A DNA stretch of 64,000 nucleotides from Stenogyne calaminthoides (lineage: Eukaryota > Streptophyta > Magnoliopsida > Lamiales > Lamiaceae): positions 16,304,691 to 16,368,690 of the forward strand of contig JBBCBC010000034.1 in assembly GCA_037126765.1 (NCBI GenBank), in the 5' to 3' direction. Every line of letters begins with the position of its first letter. Position 1 is the stretch's first letter. Made by a program: the position numbers and the translations under genes. Positions 1 through 11,500 of the stretch are shown one piece after another. The notes below the pieces were generated by a model. That model saw only the letters and a program-made list of their open reading frames with translations, searched no databases and had not been told where the DNA came from.

Positions 1-285
1 CCCAAGTACAATTCCATGTGCTGAAAAAATTAGTAAATCCACAAAGGTGGTGCAACATAATTTATTTTCCTTTTGTTAATTGTTCACAAGTGTCCTTCCA
101 CCGGATAGTCGAACAAGGGCTAAGGGAATACTTGGGAAGTTCTTTTGGTTAGTCCAATCAGCCAGATCACTGCCATCCCAAGAGGTACGTTCACGTAAAC
201 TCGTAGAATTCCGCATGCGTAGGATTTACGTGAATTAATTATATGCATGATATGTTGTTGAATTATTATTTGAATTAATATACAA

Positions 286-1788
286 TTAATTCATGCTAGT
301 AATAATTATAAGAATTAAATTTGTATTTAAATATTCACCCCGAATAGATCTGTGCAGCTTATTCCCCAACAATTCATAAACATCACAGCCAGCTAGATAC
401 ACCACTTCTACAATAGGCAATGGCTTCTGATCCTTTCCCATCTCAATAACACTTCCACCCAGATTTCCATATCTGCTGCTACTACCAAATTCACCAAGCA
501 ACTCAGCATTCCCTTGTTCAACAGCACTCCTGATACAAGTTCCTCCACAGTATTCATTCCTTCCACTGTCAACAAGTCCAATAAGAACATAATTTGCAGT
601 TGAATGTATCATTGAGGGTCCCTTAATAACTACTAAATTTCTAGCTTCAAGAAAAGAAGTTGGGATAGTTGCCTCACCTTCCGAAAACTCACTTCCGGAA
701 TTAACAAGTTTAATCAAGCTTGTATGATCCTCGAGTTCCACGAATTCCAGCAACTCTTTGTCGTCCATCTTATCTTGAATGTGTTGCTTGATTCTTTCAT
801 AGCCTTGTTCTAATCCCACTCTAATTTCTTCCAAATCATATTTTTCTTTGTGAAACTTCAAAAGACAATTCAAAAGGTTCGCCTCACATTCAATAGGTTG
901 AAACCCTTTGAATGCCTCCAAAACATCTTGGGATTCACTAATTAGCAAACCTTCTAATTGAGGAGTACTCTGATAGACATCAGATTTCAAAGCTATCAAA
1001 TACAAGCGAATCTGGATTTCTTCCAACTGATAAGGAGGAAGTTCAGTATCAGAATCCCCTGCCATTTCAATATATGATAACCCCTCTTCTTCAATAGTTA
1101 TCTTTTTAGTGATGGCTTCAATAGTTTCCAAATACTTCCTTCATAGCTCAATTGTTTGTTGCAAGGTGGTTGGTTCAAACTTTGTGATGAAAGCTTGTGA
1201 TTCTTCAGTGAGCCCACTAATAAAACTAGCAACAAAATACTCTTCAAAAAAATCCCTGTTGTTCAATAGTAGCAACCCAACCTCCAATTCTACAAATCTT
1301 TCTACATAATCTGAGTAAGAACCACTGTGCCTTAATTTATCAAACTCCCAATTAATTTTAGCTTCTTTCCACCCCTCAAATCTAGCAGATAACACTTCTA
1401 AAAATTGTTGCCATGTAATATCTACTTGTTTTAACCTGGAATTTTGACACCAATGTGCTGCCTTACCCTCAAAGTGCTCACACGCTAGTGTGATTTTTTG
1501 TGAATCCATTATATTAGGAATACATTTAAAATACCCATTGCATTTGAGGATCCAAAGCCTTAGACGAGTACCATCAAAATGGGGGAAATCGACTTTAGGT
1601 AAGGGGTTCATAGCTTGAATACCTTGAAACCCTTTTCCAATTGCAGTTCCCGAATCATCAATTAAATCGCCTTCATGGAAGATCTTTTCCACCTTGAGCC
1701 GTTGATTAGACTCATAACCCACAATCCGAGAATAGTGTGCTCTGATACCAATTGTAGCGAACCCAGCACTACCAACACTATAATCCAT
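286..1788 (-). pseudogene. Ty3/gypsy-like gag, interrupted by in-frame TGA
   Basis: Reading from an ATG at 1788, the first 215 residues look like a plant gypsy gag (Retrotrans_gag region). There is a PKVDFPHFDG motif, then cysteine- and tryptophan-containing stretches such as EGKAAHWCQ, then the FDKLRHSGSYSDYVERF segment typical of gag proteins that build the virus-like particle. A TGA at 1143-1141 interrupts the frame. The same frame then continues without another stop to 286 (KYLETIEAITKKI...), so one substitution in an otherwise open frame is the simplest explanation. The portion encoded by about 1075-1000 (ELPPYQLEEIQIRLYLIAL) resembles the linker before a gypsy protease, but no CCHC zinc knuckle or DSG/DTG protease motif follows. 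I do not recognise the last ~230 residues. Pol is not seen; the rest of the element presumably lies left of the window. Confidence 0.75.
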
Positions 1789-1955
1789 ATTTTTTGTATA
1801 ATTTTATGGAAATAAGAAGGTAAATTGCATATAGAGGAAGAGAGTAAGAGATCGAGAGATGGAGATTTGAAGAAATTGGGAGAGAGAGAATTAGATAGGA
1901 AGAGAGATAGTTAGAGGAGAGAGAATAGTGTAAATTTTTCTGATAACAAAATTTC

Positions 1956-2621
1956 AAGAACAAACCGCCCCTTAAATCGTAGAAATGGGGACCAAAGGGC
2001 TTATCACAATTTTACGAAAATAAAGATATTGAAAAACAATTAAATGAAATACTGGGTTGAACTTTAATTATTTCTGGGCCCATTTGTTGGCCAACTCTTC
2101 AGGCCCAATTCGCTTTAAACACCATCTGAGGCTCAGACGAAAGCCCCTCAGGCTCAGTAGAAAACCCCTCAGGTTCAGATGCAAACCCCACCTGAGGCTC
2201 AGTAGAAAACCCCTCAGCTCGGGACGGAAACCCCACCGAGGCTCAAGAGAAAACTCCTCGTGCTGGGATGCAAACCCCACCCGAGGCTCAAGAGAAACCC
2301 CCAGCTCGGGGGATGCAAACCCCACCGAGGCTCAAGAGAAAACCCCTAGGGCTGGGGGATGCAAACCCCACCGAGGCTCAAGAGAAGGCCCTCAGAAACC
2401 CCACCGAGGCTCAAGAGAAACCCCCCTCAGTGCTCGGGATGCAAACCCCACCTGAGGCTCAGTAGAAAGGCCCTCAGGCTCAGATGCAAACCCACCTGAG
2501 GCTCAGTAGAAAACCCCTCAGGCTCAGACGAAAACCCCTCAGGTGCAATTCCCTTTATCCCCACTGACACTGAAAACCCCAATTCTATCTCTCCTTTCGT
2601 TCCCAACTCATGATCATGACA
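1956..2621 (-). repeat. LTR-like unit, copy 1 (gag-proximal)
   Basis: This is one of three tandem copies of the same sequence upstream of the gag frame. On the minus strand the unit starts TGTCATGATCATGAG at 2621. It carries a degenerate GC-richer minisatellite (about 2118-2550), then GGGCCTGAAGAGTTGGCC and an AT-rich tail, and ends near 1956. It is followed by TTTGTTATCAGA, which resembles the TGGTATCAGAGC initiator-tRNA-Met primer site but does not match it fully. The pyrimidine-rich leader at 1955-1789 then runs into the gag ATG. The TG start, the following PBS-like site and the position before gag suggest an LTR. Copy 1 has the most diverged 3' end of the three, where the CA terminus is lost. 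Confidence 0.55.
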
Positions 2622-2780
2622 ATATGTTCCGTTTTTAATATTTTTTGGTATGTTTGTAATGTGTTTTTAGATTTTCTGGAACAATTACTGGTAGAACAAG
2701 ATGAAGATTTGAAGAATTTGGGAGAGAGATAATTAGATAAGAAGAGAGAGAATGATGCAAATTTTCTGATAACAAAATTC

Positions 2781-3491
2781 TGCAATAAACCGTCCCTTAA
2801 ATCGGAGAGTGAGGACCAAAGGGGCTTATCACAATTTTAGGGAAATAAAGATACTGAAAAACAATTAAATGAAATACTGGGCTGAACTTTAATTATTTCT
2901 GGGCCCATTTGTTGGCCAACTCTTCAGGCCCAATTCGCTTTAAACACCACCTGAGGCTCAGACGAAAGCCCCTCAGGCTCAGTAGAAAACCCCTCAGGTT
3001 CAGATGCAAACCCCACCTGAGGCTCAGTAGAAAACCCCTCAGACGAAACCCCACCGGAGAAGTTCCCCAGGGGGATGCAAACCCCACCGAGGCTCAAGAG
3101 AAAATCCCCCAGTGCTCGGGGATGCAAACCCCACCGAGGCTCAAGAGAAACCCCTCAGCGGGGGGATGCAAACCCCACATGAGGCTCAGTAGAAAACCCC
3201 TCAGGCTCAGATGCAAACCCCACATGAGGCTCAGTAGAAAGGCCCTCAGGAAACCCCACCTAAGGCTTAGTAGAAAATGCCTCAGGCTCAGAAACCCCTC
3301 AGCTCAGATGCAAACCCCACCTGAGGCTCAGTAGAAAGGCCCTCAGGCTCAGATGCAAACCCCACCTGAGGCTCAGTAGAAAACCCTCGTGCTCGCATTT
3401 AAAACCCCTCAGGTGCAATTCCCTTTATCCCCACTGACATTGAAAACCCCAATTCTATCTCTCCTTTCGTTCCCAACTCATGATCATGACA
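2781..3491 (-). repeat. LTR-like unit, copy 2 (middle)
   Basis: On the minus strand it starts TGTCATGATCATGAG at 3491 and ends TTTATTGCA at 2781, followed by GAATTTTGTTATCAGA and a pyrimidine-rich leader of about 160 bp that abuts copy 1. The minisatellite occupies about 2947-3410. The landmark GGGCCCATTTGTTGGCC sits about 825 bp from the same landmark in copy 1. Copies differ mainly in the number and order of minisatellite repeats, as expected if the flanks were duplicated together and the repeats then changed by slippage. Confidence 0.55.
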
Positions 3492-3665
3492 ATATGTTAC
3501 GTTTTTAATATTTTTTGGCATGTTTGTAATGTGTTTTTAGATTTTCTAGAATAATTACTGGTAGAACAAGATGAAGATTTGAAGAATTTGGGAGAGAGAG
3601 AATTAGATAAGAAGAGAGGTAGTTAGAAGAGAGAGAATGATGCAAATTTTCTGATAACAAAATTC

Positions 3666-4262
3666 TGCAACAAACCGTCCCTTAAATCAGAGAGTGGGGA
3701 CCAAAGGGGCTTATCACAATTTTAGGGAAATAAAGATACTGAAAAACAATTAAATGAAAACATCAATTTGAACTTTAATTATTTCTGGGTCCATTTGTTG
3801 GCCAACTCTTCAGGCCCAATTCGCTTTAAACACCACCTGAGGCTCAGACGAAAGCCCCTCAGGCTCAGTAGAAAATCCCTCAGGTTCAGATGCAAACTCC
3901 ACCTGAGGCTCAGTAGAAAACCCCTCAGGCTCAGACGGAAACCCCACTCGAGGCTCAATGGAAAACCCCTCAGGCTCAGATGCAAACCCCACCTGAGGCT
4001 CGGTAGAAAATGCAAACCCCACCTGAGGCTCGGTAGAAAATCCCTCAGGCTCAGATGCAAACCCCACCTGAGGCTCAGTAGAAAACCCCTCAGGCTCAGA
4101 TGCAAACCCCACCTGAGGCTCAATAGAAAACCCCACCTGAGGCTCAGTAGAAAACCCCTCAGGCTCAGACGAAAACCCCTCAGGTGCAATTCCCTTTATC
4201 CCCACTGACACTGAAAACCCTAATTCTATCTCTCCTTTCGTTCCCAACTCATGATCATGACA
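3666..4262 (-). repeat. LTR-like unit, copy 3 (outermost, 5' on the minus strand)
   Basis: On the minus strand it starts TGTCATGATCATGAG at 4262 and ends TTTGTTGCA at 3666, followed by the PBS-like TTTGTTATCAGA and a 174-bp leader. Similarity to the other copies stops at 4262, which marks the outer end of the element. The minisatellite (about 3833-4185) is the most regular of the three: a ~45-bp unit made of two half-units, one containing CTGAGGCTCAGTAGAAAACC and one CTCAGGCTCAGATGCAAACC. Because 45 is a multiple of three, the array stays open in several frames and makes spurious long ORFs on both strands. Confidence 0.6.
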
Positions 4263-6608
4263 TATTGTTTGAGACGAACTTCATTTTTATGTTTAGTTAT
4301 ACTTTTCTTTGAAAAATATTGAGTGCCAAACTCATGTATAGATGAACTTCCATTTTATAAAAGATCATTTTGCACAATTTTTTTCTTTGGCTAAAATAAA
4401 TATCCAACTAGTTTTGGAAAAAATAAACACCCGCATGCAGCTTATTGATAAATTACATGTCAAATATATTGATTAAGTTTAAGAAAAAAGAAAGAAAATC
4501 CATTTTAAAAAAGAGAAGGAACAATGAGTCTTGGACTCTTGATGGTCAGCTAATTTAACACTTCGTTAACTTTATAGAATGATGATTGATTAGCTGACCA
4601 CACCATTGAAAAAACTTATAATGATTAACCTCACCCTCTTATTAATATGTATAATTAATTAATTATTAAGAGACGGTGCCTAATTAATTAGTTTCTAAAA
4701 GCTCTATATTTTTTATGACTTAACTGAAAAGATATTATGTGTGTTCACCGTACATCACTATTAACATGTGTTGATTCTTATAAATAATAATAATAGTGGT
4801 ATATGTATATGTTGATCCTTATAAATAATAGTAATAGTAGTATATATATGATAAAAATGATGTACATAATACCTCTTCGACTTAATTGCATGCTTTGTTT
4901 CTCTTTCCTTTTTCTATTTAACAGAGAGCTAAAATTAGTGAAAAATTAACTTATTGGAAGAAAACTCAATATTACTTCCATATCGAGTTTGTTTGGTTAT
5001 TTATGTATTTCATTACACTTTTATAGTCCTAATTATTAATTGCGTAGAGATAGCATGATGACAAATGCTACAAATTAGCCGTTAGTGATGGCAATGATGC
5101 AAGTGAAATGAGTTGAGCCAACTTACTCTGCTCCCAATGCTCTAATGCATTTGATGTCGCCAATATTTTTATGTGAATTTGTATGGATATAAGATTCGTG
5201 CAAATCGATCAATCTATCCAAATTCTCTTTTTTTTGCTTCTTCTTCTCATTGTTCTCTTTCACTCTATCACAGTGAATATCATCGTGATCTTAAAAAAAA
5301 AAAAATTTCCAAAAATAATGGTTATTCATCTTCGTTGTTCTCTTTGTGCTTTTATATAGGGGTGACAATTTTGGACCGACACTAAAACAATACGAAAATT
5401 ATAAGTTAATATTTAGGCTTATCTTGTTCGTGTCATTATCATATCGACACGATAAGGACATAAAATTTTTGTATAGTGTTCGTTCAATATCGTGTTTGAT
5501 TGGATATTAAAAAGGACATCAAATAGAAGATAGATGTCGATATAACATCTCAGTCCTCATGTATATAAAAAAAGCGGCCTTCATTATCATAGCTAATTGG
5601 CGAGAATTGTTTTATTAATGTCCGAAGAATATTGATTCAAATTTGATGTAGCTAAATTACTCATAAATATATTATGAAGGTTTGTCCTGAAATTAACGAG
5701 TTAGAGAATTTTTTTCTCTCCTTAACATAAGAAATAAATAAATAAAAATTGAAACTTCACTTTTGGGAAATCAAACAATGCCTTCCTAAATCAGGAATGG
5801 AAAGTAAAGTTGTTAAAATACTTGATATTTGAATACTAATCAATCAGTTTATTTAGAAAAAATTACGACATGCAAATAGAGAAAATTAAGATGAATTTTT
5901 TTTACTGTCAAAATTGCAATTCTCATTGGTACAAATTTTGCAAAAGAAGAAAAAAGTTTGGCAGAGAAGCTGTACAAGGCTGAAAGCAACTCATGCGTTG
6001 AGTTGTACCGTGTACGTGTTATTCATTTCATTTATTTTTTGATTAAACTTCTTTACCAAAATTTTGAAACAATTTTTTCACTTTATATTTAACCGTGTGA
6101 AAAAAATCAAATTAATACTCTTTGTCATACTTAATCGACACGTATATTTCAGACCTAAAAAAGGAAATTTCAGCTTGAAAATGATATTGAATTTGAATAT
6201 TTTAGTATGTGCAGATCTCCTATAAAGCTTGTTCATAATATGAAATTTATATCATTATATTTATAAATTAATATCATATCATTTATCATCTGATACCATT
6301 ATACTTAAAAATTAATATAACAACATTAAACATTATATGTATTATTTTTATAAGAGTAATAGTATCAATTTATAGCTTATTAGGGTAATGATATCACTTT
6401 TTTTTTATAGAATGAATAATTTTATAAGAAAGTTTGTTCATATTGAATGTTTTGGATATTTAACTTAATAAATATATTAAAATTTTAAGTTAATCAACAT
6501 AAAATATATTATAAACTAAAAAACAAGTTCAATTGAAAATGATATTGAATTTGAAATATTTGTGTCGAATGTTTTGGATATTTAACTTAATTAATAAGGG
6601 AGAGTTTC
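4263..6608. other. AT-rich intergenic DNA, no gene recognised
   Basis: No ORF here resembles a known protein. The only structure I can point to is a short direct duplication at about 4768-4850, where two ~42-bp copies begin TGTTGAT(T/C)CTTATAAATAATA. The rest is low-complexity AT-rich sequence with short A or T runs. Confidence 0.6.
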
Positions 6609-6817
6609 ATGTGCATCCAGGTTCACTGTACATTTCTAATACATTTTAAAATTATACAACTTTTTATATTGAAAGATGCAACTTGTTTATATTGAATTGT
6701 GCAACTATTTTCTATATTAATAGTTGCACAGTTCAGTGTAAATAAGTTGCATCTTTTAGTAAAACAAATTACATGATTTTAAAATGCACTGTGAGTGCAC
6801 GGTATATATACATGCAT
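6609..6817. mobile_element. Foldback (long-TIR) MITE
   Basis: The two halves are inverted copies of one another. The central part at 6675-6753 is a near-perfect hairpin: GATGCAACTTGTTTATATTG on the left mirrors TAAATAAGTTGCATC on the right around a loop near TTCTATATT. The outer arms, containing GTGCATCCAGGTTCACTG and CACTGTGAGTGCACGG, pair less well. There is no coding capacity. A related foldback occurs at 33418-34448. Confidence 0.6.
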
Positions 6818-6829
6818 CAGTGATGCAAA

Positions 6830-7325
6830 AGGCGGTCTAGGCGGCCGCCTAGGCACGAGACGGTCATCGTCCGAACCGATTTTGCCTAGGCGTGCTTAGA
6901 CGATCAAGTCGGGAACTAGGCGGTTAAGTTAGGAGTTAGGTGTCCAACACTAAGGTATTATTTGATAATGAGAGATTTTGTTTTTAAAATAAATTGATGA
7001 TAAAACAAAGATTGATAATTTTTACTACATTAAAATTCCAAATTTTTTTATGTTAAATTAATTTTCTTGTACTATATAATGGATAATGGATATAAGAAAA
7101 TGTGTTTCAATTGTTATCTTGATTTGGATTGTTGTATAATGAATTTGTTAATTAATTTTAAAATGTATTTTTGTTATAGATATCGATAAGTAGTAAATAA
7201 AACTCATTTAGATGGGAAAAAAAAAAAAAAAAAAATCGAACCTGGCTAGTCCCCGCCTAGGTGGCTTAGACGCTAGACGATCCAAATCCGCCCGACTATC
7301 GATTTCCGACTTATGTGACCTTGTC
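6830..7325. repeat. GCCTAGGCG-rich repeat element of unknown class
   Basis: Two GC-rich blocks (about 6830-6955 and 7240-7320) stand out from the AT-rich surroundings and share GCCTAGG(C/T)G and GCTTAGACG motifs. Position 6837-6852 is a perfect 16-bp palindrome, CTAGGCGGCCGCCTAG. The interior is AT-rich and ends in a ~19-base A run at 7217-7235. Dispersed elements with this motif are common in plants, but I cannot assign this one to a family or define target duplications. Confidence 0.45.
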
Positions 7326-7789
7326 ATGCATATAAGACATAACCAATTAATAAATATGTTAGTTTTAAAACTAACAACGTAAAATATACTCCCTCTATCT
7401 TAGAAGATTCTGCGCCAATTTTTCAGCGCAGAGATTAAGAAAACTTGTTTTATGCTTTATGAGAAGAGGTAGAAAAGATATAAAAAATATGTATTATAAG
7501 GTTATAAGTTAAAAAAATATATTTATTTTTAGATATGCAAAATTTTATGGAACAGATAAAAATAAAAAGTGTGCTAAGTGCGGTGGAACATGGAATGAGT
7601 CCTTCGAAACAAAAAAGATATTGTTTGTACCCAAACAGAAATATCATTAAAACATAGAAATATGATGAGAAATAGGTTAGGCATGCAAGAGTGGAGCCCA
7701 CACCACAAAAACCCATGAAGTTGAGACGAGAAATTCTCCACGCATGCATTTACTGATTCCCTTTCTCTCTCATCCTTTCTCTCTTTCTC
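7326..7789. other. Intergenic DNA and probable promoter of the WD40 gene
   Basis: 7390-7410 (ACTCCCTCTATCTTAG) resembles one end of a Stowaway-type MITE, but a matching right end is not visible. From about 7745 the sequence becomes pyrimidine-rich (CTTTCTCTCTC), typical of plant 5' leaders. A clear TATA box could not be chosen. Confidence 0.4.
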
Positions 7790-7979
7790 TCTCCCCAATT
7801 CTCACTTCCCACCGCCACCTTCTCTCTAATTCTTCCTCATATAGAGAGCATAGTGTCCCTATTTTCTCCAGAAATGAGTGTAGCCGATATATAGATACAA
7901 AAACACACTCAATTTGTCTTCTCCATAATTATAACACCTCCATTTTTTTCTGTTACTTCCCATTTGTTCTGTTTCTGAG
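7790..7979 (+). other. 5' leader exon of the WD40 gene
   Basis: The CT-rich leader ends at a good donor, GAG|GTAGGTG, with the intron starting at 7980. A leader intron of about 550 bp runs to an acceptor, CTGTGTAG at 8525-8532, 24 bases before the ATG. The transcription start is approximate; a leader exon with an intron is inferred from splice signals and spacing only. Confidence 0.45.
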
Positions 7980-8556
7980 GTAGGTGAATCTTTTCTGTTA
8001 AAACGTTTTTTTCTTTGATTGATTTTTGGTTTTTGTTTGATTTCTGTTATTTTTGCCTAATTTTAGCCCAAATCCGGTTTCAAGTATAATAATATTGGGG
8101 TTTCGTCTTGTAATTTTGGTGGGGTTTCTTATTTGTAGTCAGATGAAGCTCTGCTCTGTACAAATATGTGAAGTGGTATTTTATTTTTGGTTCTTTATTT
8201 GCTGTGGTTATTTATTAATATGCTGATGGGTTAGTGTAATAGTGTTAATCTTTCTTTTCATTTTACTAGCTGAAGTTTTTTCTCGTTCTCTTAATTTGGA
8301 AAAAGTCACCATATTTGAAGCATAGTTTCGATGCTTTTATGCTTGTTTAAAAGTTCCCTTTATATATAATTATCAATTTCTTTAAATGTTTGTATTTACA
8401 CCTTTTCTGTGTTGGGTTCTTCTCATTCAATTTGCTTGTGCAATTTATCTTTTAAACAAGTAATTAAAACCATAAATTAAGTTTCATCAATTTGTGGATT
8501 CATCAAGGTTAAAGGTGTTCTTGACTGTGTAGATTCACAAAAGAAAGAAGGAAAAT

Positions 8557-11500
8557 ATGTCATACAACGGGGTCGATCAAATTGATTACATGGTGGATGA
8601 TGGAGACGTGGCAGATTCTCTAGATGGAATTGATGAGGAAAACCCAACTGCTGATGATGCAAACCTTGATGAATATGATATGGTTAGTCGTATTTCTACG
8701 TGCAATTCGGCTTCCGTTCCATGTCTTTTTATGATTATAATGGAAGTTTATCAGTATTTGTAGGCGGTTGGTACATAGTTAATAAAATATTAGATTGTAT
8801 CATTATATAAGCATATCTTTGTGTATGTTGACTAATGGCTATTTATATTATGTTAATATTAAGTATGCATTTTAGTAATTGAACTCATTTTGGTTTGGAA
8901 TAGCTCATGAAAGTGACAGATACTTCCTCTTCACAAGCAAGGGAGGGGAAAGATATACAGGGTATTCCATGGGATAGATTGAATATAACCAGGGAAACCT
9001 ACAGATTGACAAGGCTCGAACAGTATAGGAATTACGTAAGCTTAACTTCGTCTGAGGAAGGTGTTGATAAGGTGAGGTTTTGGACTGTTAGTTTTTCTTT
9101 ATTTTCCCCTGATCCCATGTCGAGATTATGAATTAGGATTGGTTTTGATAACCTGTTGATTTAATTGTTGTAGGGATTAAAACCGACAGTGAAAGGAGGC
9201 AAATATTTTGATTTCTTCCATAATACAAGATTAGTGAAGCCTACAATCCTTCATTTTCAAGTGAGATTAATTATCTCCTTTGGGATTTTTGTTTCAATTT
9301 CTTGACTAGCATTTGGACGTGCACTTTATCTGCTTCTTTCGGGCGGAACATTCTCTTGTTTATTGTGGATTTTCTCCGGATGGATTTGGCCTGTAATTAA
9401 TTGAATTTCAACATTCCTTATAATGTAATGAATTTGTGGCCTGTTGAAGTTAAAAGTAGATTCTATATCTTCAGATTCTGAGAATAATATTTTAATAAAA
9501 TTTTACCAAGGTGGTTTTTTTGTTGATAAAAATTAAATAAATGAATTGATTCCCACCCTCTCTACAAGTCCGGACTCTTAGATGAGACGGAATTCTTTCA
9601 TGGTATCAGAGCCCAGGTTGTGGGTTCGATTCCCGTGGAAACACTCCACCCATTTAAATTGTCCACTCTGTTGGGCCTCCTCTCCAGAGAGCAGAGACAA
9701 TGACTCGGCCCACGAGTGAGGGGGAATGTTGAGGGGAGTTAAATAAATAGATTATTCCTGACCCTCTCTACAAGCTCGAGCTTTTAGATTTGACGGAATT
9801 CTTTCATTTTTATTGAGTTTCTCAGGCAGATGTTATTTGGAAAGTTACTAGAAGATTAAGATTAACTTTCCAATTTGGAAATTTGTAACTGTTTATGATT
9901 ATCTAAAGGTGACTTGAGATTAAGTGTCATTATATTTCAACTAATTGGCTAAGCCTAAAAGCCATACTGGAATATTATTGCACGACCAGGAGTTAAGATC
10001 TGTTTTTGCGAAACTCTTGTACATTTTTTCTGTAGCTACTTGTTTAATCATTGACTATTTAAAAAAATTCTGTTCTAAGAGACTTGAGAATTAATATGCT
10101 GCCAGGATTTTAATTTTCTGCTTATTAAGTTTTCATGAGCTTTCCATAGTATTGTTGAAGTTTGAGAGTGTAATGTTTGAGCGATTGAAATTTGATGACA
10201 TTATGATCTCTTTTGTCGATGATTTGGATTTTCTCCTTGTATATGAATCGTTGTCTGAGCTAATGACACCTCCCATCTTTTGACTGTTACTACCAACAAT
10301 ATCTTGATTGAGTTTTGCTTTGTAACTGGTTCTAGAGCTAAGATTTTCGATAATATTGAATATCATGTGCAGCTGAGGAACTTGGTGTGGGCTACATCAA
10401 AACACGATGTCTATCTGATTTCAAATTATTCAGTTATGCACTGGTCATCATTACACCAAAGCTTAACCGAAGTACTTGACTTTTCTGGGAATATTGTGCC
10501 GACAGAGGTACTTAAATTACATAATATATGTATATATAATTACATTTATTTTGGTTGTCCTTGTAGATGTATCCATCTAGTTTTGAATAGGAATCCATGT
10601 TTATTTTTTTATTCCAATTCACTGTTGTTTTGTTACCTTGTTAATGTAGAGATATCCAGGGACCTTATTGGAAGGTTTCACAAGAACACAGTTGAGCACG
10701 CTGGCTGTGAAGGATCGGTTTCTGGTGGCAGGTGGCTTCCATGGAGAACTTGTTTGTAAGGTGAGCAAATACACAGGAAATAGTGAATTCGTTTTTGCTT
10801 AATGGTTATCTGTTAGTCTATCCAAAATGATGTTCCTAATTATTTGTCACTTTGCTAATACCCACCAAAATTTACTCTCTTTTTTTGCACCAATACCTCT
10901 AATAAGTGCTAACCACCTTCTTGTAATTAATTGTGGTCTGTATTATGATCAAGTAGTAATGAGTAAGGGTATAATAGTCTTCTGATATCCTAATTAATGA
11001 AAATTGGTTTGTGTGGATGGATAAAAATCAGACAGATAATTAGGAATGGACATCCCAATACCAATTACAAACATCATTACTCTTAGAAAGTGCATAAGTC
11101 TCCATGCTGAGCCAATTTAAGTTACATATATATGATTCAGAAGGATCTTCATGTTTCTTCAAGCATATGAAAGGCCTGATAGTAGCTTCACTTATCAAAA
11201 GATCTAGCTCTACATTAGATTCTTGACAAAAATGTGATCTTGGGGTAAAGATTTGATGTTATTGAGAGTATATTAGAAATCTTGATAGTAGCTTCTCTGA
11301 CATTCACCTTTCGTTTTGAGTCTGTTTTATCAGTAATAGCGTATGACATCACTTGAGAGATGTTCTTTTCAAAATACAGAGGATTTCAAGTTTTCCTTAA
11401 ATAATTTGTCTTGAAGTCAATTAGCAATAGTCAAGTATTTCAGTTAATCTCTGTTGTAATGGTGGGTTTTGTATGTGTTTGTACTTGCAGTGCCTGGATA

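Noticed and set aside
2057..4208. Long ORFs on both strands (132-146 residues) in the LTR minisatellites
   Set aside because: They are produced by a repeat period divisible by three and overlap on both strands; no domain or start context supports them.
9601..9640. tRNA-like sequence TGGTATCAGAGC...GGTTCGATTCC
   Set aside because: It is the primer binding site and internal region of the TRIM element, not a tRNA gene; no cloverleaf forms.
10280..10759. 159-residue ORF in the WD40 locus
   Set aside because: It reads through intron sequence on both sides of two real exons; the spliced frame explains the conserved residues.
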